Positions 7,427 to 14,406 of a stretch of 14,934 nucleotides of DNA are shown piece after piece. Numbering within the stretch: the first letter of the stretch is position 1; each line of letters starts with the position of its first letter. The notes beneath the pieces were generated by a model. It was not told the origin of the DNA, searched no databases, and saw nothing but the letters and a program-made list of their open reading frames with translations. The DNA is from Candidatus Zixiibacteriota bacterium (GTDB lineage: Bacteria; Zixibacteria; MSB-5A5; WJJR01): the NCBI GenBank assembly GCA_020058315.1, contig JAGVEK010000112.1:1-14934 (forward strand), read 5' to 3'. The translations under genes and the position numbers were made by a program.

Positions 7427-8314
7427 GTGGATACAAAGCAAAAGCCCACACAACAATACGTTTTCGAATGGGCTCGCAATGCGGAGCGGGATCCACTTTG
7501 GGTGATCCTCAGCGATCCTGCCAAGCGGGGCGGAAAATGGGAGCTTGAAGAGTTTCTTGGAACGGGCGAAGTGGAAGTCGAAAGCCTCATGGCCTGGATG
7601 AAAGCGTCGGCAATTGAAGTTGATGTGAATGGGTGTTTCATGGATTTTGGCTGCGGCGTGGGACGGGTTAGCCGGGCTTTGCGCCAGCGCTTCGCCTCGG
7701 GCGCGGGCATCGACATTTCCAGTCGCATGGTTGAGCGCGCGCGCGATCTGTGCCCCACGGTCGAATACCGCGTCAACCAGACCAGTGATCTGGCCGACTA
7801 TTCATCCGACCGATTCAGCTTCGTGTATTGCCACATCGTTTTGCAACACATGAATGCATGGATACAGGAACGCTTTCTCAAGGAATTCATGCGCGTCCTG
7901 AAACCTGGGGGTATCGCAGCGATTCAGGTGCCGATAGGTATTGCGGGCAAGGCGACGGAGGGCGAACGCTCGGTTCTCGGCAGGCTGGCCGCTCTGCTGC
8001 CCAAGGCGACCGCCAGCCGCATCAGGGCGATGCTTGGGCGGGACATCGTGATCGAAATGCATACAGTGCCCGCTGCTTCGGTTCGGCGACTGGTTGCGGA
8101 GGCGGGATGTGAAGTGGTCGCGGAGCCCTACACCAATTCGACGGACATGGCTTTCAACGGACGACTGAAGTTCTATGACCGGGATCAAGCGTTGGAACGG
8201 ATCGCGCGCGGAGAGACGGCCAGCCATTATCTGAGCCAGTTCTTTTTCATCAGGAAGCCCAGCCCGGCCGCGGAAGTCGCCGTGGCAGACGGTCCAAATC
8301 GACAGGATGCGTAG
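7427..8314 (+). CDS. SAM-dependent methyltransferase
   Basis: A 295-residue class I methyltransferase, unlike the one before it. Motif I is MDFGCGVGR (72-80), followed by an acidic GIDIS segment, FSFVYCHIVLQHM as post-I/II, and VLKPGGIAAIQVP as motif III. The N-terminal 70 residues (EWARNAERDPLWVILSDP) form a distinct lead-in seen in several glycan-cluster methyltransferases, from memory. GTG 7427 is preferred: AGGGG (7412-7416) lies 10 nt upstream; an in-frame TTG at 7400 lacks a site. The stop TAG abuts the next gene's GTG directly. The likely role is methylation of a sugar, perhaps as a chain-terminating cap as in WbdD-like systems, although no kinase domain is present here. Confidence 0.88.
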   Translation: MDTKQKPTQQYVFEWARNAERDPLWVILSDPAKRGGKWELEEFLGTGEVEVESLMAWMKASAIEVDVNGCFMDFGCGVGRVSRALRQRFASGAGIDISSRMVERARDLCPTVEYRVNQTSDLADYSSDRFSFVYCHIVLQHMNAWIQERFLKEFMRVLKPGGIAAIQVPIGIAGKATEGERSVLGRLAALLPKATASRIRAMLGRDIVIEMHTVPAASVRRLVAEAGCEVVAEPYTNSTDMAFNGRLKFYDRDQALERIARGETASHYLSQFFFIRKPSPAAEVAVADGPNRQDA

Positions 8315-9403
8315 GTGCAATTGATACAACTGGTGGCAAACCTGCCGCCCACCGTCTGCGGGGTCGGCGACTATGCCTTGCGCCTGGCCCAGGAACTGCG
8401 CGCCGCGCACGGCTTCGAGTCCTCGTTCGTTGTATGCAAGCCCGGCTGGCCCGGACATGACTCAATCGGTGGTTTCAGGGCCGTCCCCCTGAAGCTTCAG
8501 GAGGCGGACTCTCTGCTGGAAGTTCTGGCTACGCTGGCCGTTGACGAGCCTGCTGAAGGCACAACCGTGCTGGTGCAGTTCTCTGCTTACGGGTTCGAGC
8601 GCCATGCTTGCCCGCAATGGCTGGTGTCCGGGCTGCAGCACTGGAAACAGGCAGACGGCAGAGGCCGTCTTGTCACTTTCTTTCATGAAGACTATCCCTC
8701 ACTGCCACCCTGGCGCAGGATGTTCTGGTACTCGCGCCGCCAGCGCGACATCGCTGCCCGGCTCGCCCGTCTGAGCGACGTGGCGCTGACCAACACCAGC
8801 GCGAATGCCGAGATGATCCGGAAATGGGATCCCGCCGGGAAGCGCGACGTTCCCGTGCTGCCGGTGTTCTCGACCCTGGACGAACTTGCCGAGGTTCCCG
8901 TGTTGGCGCAACGCGAAAAGCGCATGGTGGTGTTCGGACGCGCCGCCAATCGTGTCCGCGCTTACAAAAAATCGCGGTGTGCGATAGAGCAGGCCAGTGC
9001 CCTTCTGTCTGTCGATGCCGTCTACGACATCGGCGAGCCTATGGTGGGTTTCGTGCCCTCATTGCCCGGGCTGGCGCTTAAATCGTGCGGCACCTTGCCG
9101 ACACCCGAATTGCGCGACCTTCTACTCGGTTCTTTCGCCGGCTTTGTCGACTACCCGCGCGGCCTGCTCGGCAAATCGACCATCTTCTCGAACTACTGCG
9201 CCTGCGGCGTGCTGCCCGTGCTGGCGTGCGACAACGAGTCGGAGGCCGACGGGCTGGTCGCCGGTGAGCACTATTTCGTGCCGTATGCGGGGGCGGACAC
9301 CTCCATCCATCATCTCGAGGGTATCGCATTGCGCGCCCGGCAATGGTACGGACGGCATACCCTTCCTGCGCAAGCCAATCAGTTCGCGCGGTTGCTCGCC
9401 TGA
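8315..9403 (+). CDS. putative GT-B glycosyltransferase
   Basis: A 362-residue protein with the look of a GT4-like glycosyltransferase. CGVGDYAL (15-22) matches the N-terminal glycine-rich loop seen in GT-B enzymes, FFHEDYP (122-128) corresponds to the 'HD/HE' stretch near the acceptor site, and GLLGKSTIFSNYCACGVLPVL (283-303, in part) reads as the donor-binding helix and strand. A classic E-x7-E is not visible. GTG 8315 follows the previous TAG without a gap and has AGGA (8304-8307) 7 nt upstream. The stop is 1 nt before the next ATG, so it belongs to a tight operon. Sugar specificity is unknown. Confidence 0.8.
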   Translation: MQLIQLVANLPPTVCGVGDYALRLAQELRAAHGFESSFVVCKPGWPGHDSIGGFRAVPLKLQEADSLLEVLATLAVDEPAEGTTVLVQFSAYGFERHACPQWLVSGLQHWKQADGRGRLVTFFHEDYPSLPPWRRMFWYSRRQRDIAARLARLSDVALTNTSANAEMIRKWDPAGKRDVPVLPVFSTLDELAEVPVLAQREKRMVVFGRAANRVRAYKKSRCAIEQASALLSVDAVYDIGEPMVGFVPSLPGLALKSCGTLPTPELRDLLLGSFAGFVDYPRGLLGKSTIFSNYCACGVLPVLACDNESEADGLVAGEHYFVPYAGADTSIHHLEGIALRARQWYGRHTLPAQANQFARLLA

Positions 9404-9404
9404 C

Positions 9405-10655
9405 ATGGAGCCAGATCCTCTTTTTGTCGTCGAGCCGACCGGGCAGCCAGCGGCGCAATTTCTGCACAAGACGGGCCTGCAAGCCAGCGCATTCCATACA
9501 CGCAGTAACTATTTTCTCGGACTTGGCGTCGAGGCGCTGTCGCCCCTGCTGCGTGCCTATGCGCGGCATTGCGCTCCTGAGCCACCGAGTCAGCCCGCGA
9601 CGTGGCGTCGCGGCCTCATTCTCGGCTTCCCGCGCATTGGCGATGTGCTTTACCGCAGTTGCTCGCTGGCGCAGTTGCAGCGCGGCTTGCCCGATTGCGA
9701 GTGGTACTACCTGTGCGAGCCCGCTTCTGCAGAGGTGCTGGTCGGCAACCCTTCGCTGGGCGGCATCCTGCCGTTGATGAGCAGTGCCGATCCGCTCGAT
9801 CTGTCGGCGGCGGCGATGCGGCACCTGCAGTCCCTGAACTTCGACGTCGCCTTGTGCACCGAGAAATTCGATTACTGGCGCTTCCTCTTGTGCGCGCTCA
9901 AGCTCCGCATTCCCAACCGTGTTTGCTACACGATCAAGGGATTTAGCGCCTGGGTCACCCACCCGGTACCCATCTCCTACCCGCAGCCGCTGGCGGCCTA
10001 TTTTCGCGACTACGTCGCCCATATCACGGGGCAGGCGCCCGACTGGTCACTTAAACCTGTTATTCACGTTGACGATGAGGACAGGCGACAGGCGGCGATG
10101 GTCTGGGACGAGTTCGCCTTGCCCGAAGACAGGCCGGTGCTGGTCGTTTTCGCTACGAGCCGCGAGCGATCAGGTGTCTGGCCGCTGAATCACGCCGCCC
10201 GGTTCATCGACCTGGTTCGGGCCGCAGGCCGCGCGGAAGTGGTGGCCTGCGGTGCGCACTCCGACGTCGGCGCTCTGCAGGAACTTTCGGCCCTGTGCGG
10301 TCGGCCGGTACCTTCCCTGGCCGGTCGTCTGGGATTGCGTGCCTTGGCATGCTTTCTCGAACGCTGCGCCGCCGTCGTATGCCCGGATTCCGGACCAAGA
10401 CATGTCGCCAATGCAGTCGGCGTCTCGGTATTTTTTATCAGCAATCCGGGTTCGCTGCGTGTAGAGACTGGGCGTTACTGCAATAACGAACACGATCTAG
10501 CTCCTCCGGGACAACTCCTGCCGCGCGAGACTCATGCCCGATGGTTCGAATCGATCGCGCCGGAATCCGTTTTCGATGCGGTGGCGGCCACGCTCGATTG
10601 CTGGAAGGACCAGGTTCGGCGCGTACCGACATTCGTTCGCGAAGGAATCGCATGA
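9405..10655 (+). CDS. family 9 glycosyltransferase (heptosyltransferase-like)
   Basis: A 416-residue protein of the ADP-heptose:LPS heptosyltransferase superfamily. The N-terminal motif FPRIGDVLYRS (75-85) carries the conserved G-D (D80, matching the catalytic aspartate of WaaC-type enzymes). The C-terminal CPDSGPRHVANAVG (326-339) is the hallmark D-S-G-x-x-H donor-site motif. About 68 residues precede the GT9 fold, which normally starts within a few residues of the N-terminus. The ATG at 9405 is 1 nt after the previous stop; the open frame reaches further back but only inside the preceding gene. In this context it more likely adds a sugar to the repeat unit than builds the LPS inner core. 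Its end shares ATGA with the polymerase gene. Confidence 0.88.
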   Translation: MEPDPLFVVEPTGQPAAQFLHKTGLQASAFHTRSNYFLGLGVEALSPLLRAYARHCAPEPPSQPATWRRGLILGFPRIGDVLYRSCSLAQLQRGLPDCEWYYLCEPASAEVLVGNPSLGGILPLMSSADPLDLSAAAMRHLQSLNFDVALCTEKFDYWRFLLCALKLRIPNRVCYTIKGFSAWVTHPVPISYPQPLAAYFRDYVAHITGQAPDWSLKPVIHVDDEDRRQAAMVWDEFALPEDRPVLVVFATSRERSGVWPLNHAARFIDLVRAAGRAEVVACGAHSDVGALQELSALCGRPVPSLAGRLGLRALACFLERCAAVVCPDSGPRHVANAVGVSVFFISNPGSLRVETGRYCNNEHDLAPPGQLLPRETHARWFESIAPESVFDAVAATLDCWKDQVRRVPTFVREGIA

Positions 10656-11962
10656 GAGGCTTCGCGCAATCACTCGGCGTGGCGGCGGAGGTGTCCGCGT
10701 CGAGCCGTCGTTTCATGACGGCATTTCTCTTGGTCTTGTTCCTGTCGATCTACACCGAAGTCCCGCTGGTGTTCACCGAGACGCTGTTCGTGCCGGCGTT
10801 CGTGCTTGTCTTCTCGATTCCACTGCTGTACTTCGCGCTGAATAAGAATATCACCGCCGGTGATCGTCGGTTCGTCGCACAGATGGTTGGCATACTCGCC
10901 CTGTCGGCGGTCGCATCACCGGGCTGGTATGCCTTGCCTGCCAAGCTGACGGGCGTGCTGCAGACGTCGGTGTCCATCACCGGCGGGGTGCTGGTCATGC
11001 GCGCCATGGACAGGGCGGGGGCCAGGAATGTGGAACGCCTGTTGCTCGGGTTGACTCTGGCGCTGGTGGGAGGTGCCCTGTTGGAAAGGCTGAATGTCAT
11101 TCGCGACTTGAGCGACCAGTTTCGCATTAGTGCGTATCACGGTTACTGGGGGGCCTACGAGAACCTAGCGCGTGACGTGGACATCGCTGGATTCGAGCGG
11201 CCCAAGCTGTTTACTTCCGAACCGTCCCTGCTCGCCATCGGATACTTTGTTTTCGTCAACGCCTGGTTGCTGGTGCGTTTTAGCGCCGCACGCTTCGCCC
11301 TTGCCGTCATCCTGTCCATAGCATTTATCTTGCTATCGGGCAGTCCCGTGGTGGTTGTGTCGATGGCCGTAACAGCGGTGATAGGCCTGTACGGCTTGCG
11401 CAAGGACGTAGGCGGGTTGATGGTAGCCACGACAGCCATCAGCTGTGCCGCGCTGATCTTCGGGGCGGCCACCCTAACCGCTTCATTCGTCGAGCGGTTC
11501 GCGGAAGGCGCTTCCTACGTGTCAAATCTAGAAATCACCAGCGAGAACGTGCGACTGGTATTTCCGTTCATTACTGCGTGGGATGTCATTTCCAATTCAC
11601 CGCTATTTGGCGCCGGCATATCCGGCAAGGAGGTCGCGGCCTCGTTCTCCAGCCTCCCCTACGACACCATAGTGGTAATAGGCAACAATAACCTCTGGAC
11701 CATATTCACCTATTTCGGGCTCGTCGGCGGGACATTCTTCCTCTCGGTCCTGACGGGTTACATTCGTGCGTCCGCCCCAGGGCGGACGATGTTGCTGGCG
11801 CTGATCCTGTTGTGTTTCTCACAGACGGCGGGGGGCTTTGAGACGCCGCGGATATGGGGCTACGTGTTTATCCTGATCGGCGCAGCCAGGCTCGGCGCCC
11901 ACGCCGGTGGGCGCCTGCCCGCCACGGGCCAGGTGCGTGCCTCTGGATCGGTGGCCATATGA
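10652..11962 (+). CDS. wzy: Wzy-like O-antigen/exopolysaccharide polymerase
   Basis: A 436-residue polytopic inner-membrane protein with about ten hydrophobic segments. Two hydrophilic loops stand out: one near residues 148-193 containing RPKLFTSEPS, and one later holding NSPLFGAGISG, a pattern often seen in periplasmic loops of Wzy/WaaL proteins. It would join flipped repeat units at the periplasmic face. Together with the Wzx-like flippase it points to the Wzx/Wzy-dependent route. Wzy and WaaL are hard to separate by sequence; location among repeat-unit glycosyltransferases favours Wzy. ATG 10652 overlaps the GT9 stop (ATGA), with GAAGGA 5 nt upstream. Confidence 0.85.
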   Translation: MRGFAQSLGVAAEVSASSRRFMTAFLLVLFLSIYTEVPLVFTETLFVPAFVLVFSIPLLYFALNKNITAGDRRFVAQMVGILALSAVASPGWYALPAKLTGVLQTSVSITGGVLVMRAMDRAGARNVERLLLGLTLALVGGALLERLNVIRDLSDQFRISAYHGYWGAYENLARDVDIAGFERPKLFTSEPSLLAIGYFVFVNAWLLVRFSAARFALAVILSIAFILLSGSPVVVVSMAVTAVIGLYGLRKDVGGLMVATTAISCAALIFGAATLTASFVERFAEGASYVSNLEITSENVRLVFPFITAWDVISNSPLFGAGISGKEVAASFSSLPYDTIVVIGNNNLWTIFTYFGLVGGTFFLSVLTGYIRASAPGRTMLLALILLCFSQTAGGFETPRIWGYVFILIGAARLGAHAGGRLPATGQVRASGSVAI

Positions 11963-11975
11963 CTCTGAAGGGCTG

Positions 11976-13265
11976 GTGTGGATACATTCTGGCGCGGGCG
12001 CAGTCGTGCTATTGACGCCTCCAAACAAAGGCACCTTCGGCGATTTCGCCGGGCCCACGCTGTCGGAGTTCGATCCGGCCAAGCCCTGCCTCGTGCTCGC
12101 CCCGCATCTGGCATATCCGACGCGCAACGGCGCCGATATTCTGATTGATCGGACTTGGGCAGAGTTCAGCCGATTCGTCCCCTACGTGGACGTGGTGGGA
12201 ATGGATTGCGTGGTGCGCATGGCAGGGGGGCACACAGAGCACGTCGAAGCTTATGCAAACCGACCGCGATCAAAGGTTGTCGCCGCCTTGCGCGCGGTCG
12301 TGCGCCACAGTCATTACCTCAGGGAAAAGTTTCTTACGCCGCGTTTCGGCGCACAGGCTCGCAAGTACCTGCTCAGGCCAGAGTACGGACTGGTGGCATG
12401 CAGTCCTCTTTGCTCGGCTGAACTGGCCATGGAGCATGTTGCTTCTGGGGGCTTGGTCTGCGTCTTTACCCACAACGACGAGGTCCGCTGGTTCGAAAAC
12501 CTGCGCGCAGCGAGCAACAACCTACTGTCCCGATACGTCTGTTCGACCTCGATCGAATGGGTGCACGGCTTGTTCGCGGAGCATGGGCGGGATTTGCTTT
12601 TCCTGCACGTGACTGCCCAGGACTTCGACTCCTACCGTCGCATGTTCCCCACGCATCACGGTGCAGTGGTGCCGATTGGCGTAGATGCTCGCCCGGTCGC
12701 GCCCTCCTGGCGACCCGGTGCCGATGCGCCCGTGCAGTTGCTGTTCGCGGCCTCGCTCGGGGTGCAAATGAATGCCGATGCGCTTGACCATTTTGCGCAA
12801 GTGTTTTTTCCTCAGTTGCTAAGCACGCTCGGGGTGCGTTTGGTCGTCGTGATTGCGGGGAGCAATCCATCGGCCCGCGTAACCCGCCTTTGCCGGAAAA
12901 ACAACTGGACGCTCCGGCCTGACCTCAAAGAGTCGGAGCTGAGCGACCTCTATGCCGGGTCAGCCTTTGCGATCTTGCCGTTTGCTTATACGGCGGGGGC
13001 AAAGCTGAAACTGCTGGACGCGCTAGGGCGCGGCGTGCCAGTTCTCGGAACGGCCATCATGGGAGGGGGTGGCGAACAGGAGATCGCCCCCTGTCTGTTT
13101 TCCGATGACCCCGAAGCATGGGTCCTGCGGTTGCGGCAAGTTGCTTCGGGCGGAGTCGGCCCAGATGAGCGGGAGCGATTGATAGCACATGCACGAGCCT
13201 ATTCCTGGGAGCGCTCTGCGCAATTGCTATTCGATGCTCTGGCCGGACAAAAGACAGAGGCATGA
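11976..13265 (+). CDS. family 4-like glycosyltransferase
   Basis: A GT-B glycosyltransferase of about 429 residues. YPTRNGADI (47-55) is the acceptor-side glycine loop; LLFAASLGVQMNADAL (255-270) opens the donor domain; VVVIAGSNP (290-298) and the donor motif AGAKLKLLDALGRGVPVLGT (340-359) follow. The last matches the common G-S-G-T-R-L-K-I-L-E-A pattern except that the second acidic residue is D348, not glutamate. The start is uncertain: GTG 11976 has GAAGG (11967-11971) close upstream and avoids overlap with the polymerase gene; GTG 11937, overlapping by 26 nt, or GTG 12006 are alternatives. It closes the tight operon; 177 bp without a recognised gene follow. Confidence 0.87.
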   Translation: MWIHSGAGAVVLLTPPNKGTFGDFAGPTLSEFDPAKPCLVLAPHLAYPTRNGADILIDRTWAEFSRFVPYVDVVGMDCVVRMAGGHTEHVEAYANRPRSKVVAALRAVVRHSHYLREKFLTPRFGAQARKYLLRPEYGLVACSPLCSAELAMEHVASGGLVCVFTHNDEVRWFENLRAASNNLLSRYVCSTSIEWVHGLFAEHGRDLLFLHVTAQDFDSYRRMFPTHHGAVVPIGVDARPVAPSWRPGADAPVQLLFAASLGVQMNADALDHFAQVFFPQLLSTLGVRLVVVIAGSNPSARVTRLCRKNNWTLRPDLKESELSDLYAGSAFAILPFAYTAGAKLKLLDALGRGVPVLGTAIMGGGGEQEIAPCLFSDDPEAWVLRLRQVASGGVGPDERERLIAHARAYSWERSAQLLFDALAGQKTEA

Positions 13266-13442
13266 AATCCGGACACGATTCACCGGCGGTATCTGACGGG
13301 CTCGCGGGCTACTAGGACAGGGCTGCACAATGGTTCGGTTAAGATCTGCTGAACACAGGGACAATGACAAAATGGCGTGTAAGAATCAGCCGGCGAGCGG
13401 AGAGTGCAGGCTACTTGAATCAATGCAGTCGGCGCACAATTC
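13266..13442. other. short intergenic region with possible gene stub
   Basis: A 17-codon frame (ATG 13262 to TAG 13313-13315) overlaps the preceding stop as ATGA. Beyond the TAG the same frame has only one more stop (TAA 13340-13342) before about 13546. This could be a decayed coding sequence or chance. I find no promoter with both hexamers and no terminator-like hairpin here. Confidence 0.4.
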
Positions 13443-14174
13443 ATGATAAAGGTTCTTCAGGACTGGAATGAAGTGGGCACTGCCATCACGGCGTTGAGGA
13501 TGGCGGGATTGCCCTTGCATTCCGACCCACCCAAGTGCTGGGACTTTTACAATCTTCAAGAGCTTCTGCGGTCAAGTGGATTGATCATCGACAGCGGCGC
13601 ATCGCTCGTCGATCTCGGTTGCGGCCCATCGAGGGCGGGCTGTGCAACACTACACTTCCTGTATGCCGCGGGGTTTCGTACCCTCGTGGGGATTGATCTT
13701 CATGTGCCGATCTATGCGCGGATCGGAGCCGCATTGGAGGGCATGATCCGGTTTCGGAATCCGTGGCCCTACCGAATCGTCCAGGGCGATCTCGCCAACA
13801 CCCGATTGAACGCGGGCTCCGTGGATGTGGTGACGCTCGTGTCGGTTATCGAGCACGGGGTAGACGTAGATAGCGCTTTCCAGGAAGTGGCGCGAATACT
13901 TCGACCTGGTGGGATTGCATACGTGTCAACCGACTATTGGGAAGCAGGTATCGTGCAGGCGGTCGATAGTGCTCGCTCGGGAAGCAGGACGAGCCCGTCT
14001 TTGCCATGGAAAATATTCGATAGGGCTCAGATTGAGGAACTCGTTGCAACGGCGGCGCGCAACGGCCTAAGTCTGGCTCAGGAGGCATCTGTGCCCCGCT
14101 GCAAGGACAAGGTTGTGTACTGGAAAGGAGTCCAGTACACGTTTATCGCGTTGGTTTTTCGAAAGTCGATATGA
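13443..14174 (+). CDS. SAM-dependent methyltransferase
   Basis: A 243-residue class I methyltransferase. Motif I is LVDLGCGPSRAG (55-66), followed by GIDLHVP, then VDVVTLVSVIEHGVD as the post-I/II region and ILRPGGIAYVSTDYW as motif III. The E-H pair after motif II is shared with UbiG-like small-molecule O-methyltransferases. The first 35 residues are not family-diagnostic. The ATG at 13443 has only a weak ribosome site. Gaps of 177 and 232 bp on either side show that it is not tightly coupled to its neighbours, unlike the genes upstream. The substrate is probably a sugar of the polysaccharide, inferred from context only. Confidence 0.87.
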   Translation: MIKVLQDWNEVGTAITALRMAGLPLHSDPPKCWDFYNLQELLRSSGLIIDSGASLVDLGCGPSRAGCATLHFLYAAGFRTLVGIDLHVPIYARIGAALEGMIRFRNPWPYRIVQGDLANTRLNAGSVDVVTLVSVIEHGVDVDSAFQEVARILRPGGIAYVSTDYWEAGIVQAVDSARSGSRTSPSLPWKIFDRAQIEELVATAARNGLSLAQEASVPRCKDKVVYWKGVQYTFIALVFRKSI

Positions 14175-14362
14175 GCCTGGGCGAGGTCGATAAATCGGAC
14201 CAGATGGGCCAGTGGCGCAAATCGTTGCCATCGGTCAAGGGGCAGCGGTGAACTGCGTGACTCGTGTCTCGCCCGAGTCGAATATCCTCTTGGTGAACCA
14301 AAGCAAAAAGGCGCATTTCAAACACGTGGTCACCAAACAATAGCCTGGAAGGCCGTGGAGTA

Positions 14363-14390
14363 TTGGCTTGCAAACGAACTGACATACACT
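14363..14390 (+). promoter_or_regulatory. weak sigma70-like promoter before the second sulfotransferase
   Basis: TTGGCT (14363-14368) and TACACT (14385-14390) are 16 bp apart, each 4/6 to consensus. The pair ends 16 nt before the ATG at 14407, which would give a very short leader. The 232-bp gap around it (14175-14406) also holds a 26-codon frame at 14171-14251 and a 6-bp inverted repeat (14259-14264 with 14274-14279). A chance match is quite possible. Confidence 0.2.
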
Positions 14391-14406
14391 TAGCCGGACA
14401 CGACTG

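Noticed and set aside
9078..10022. Antisense frame of more than 300 codons opposite two glycosyltransferase genes
   Set aside because: It spans the junction of two tightly packed + strand genes with clear motifs and itself shows none.
13284..13292. GGCGGTATC, resembling the start of an ops/JUMPstart element
   Set aside because: Only the first part matches; the conserved ops core is not completed and the site is late in the locus, not in a leader.
14212..14343. 43-codon GTG-initiated frame on the + strand in the same gap
   Set aside because: No ribosome site and no family-like pattern; indistinguishable from chance.
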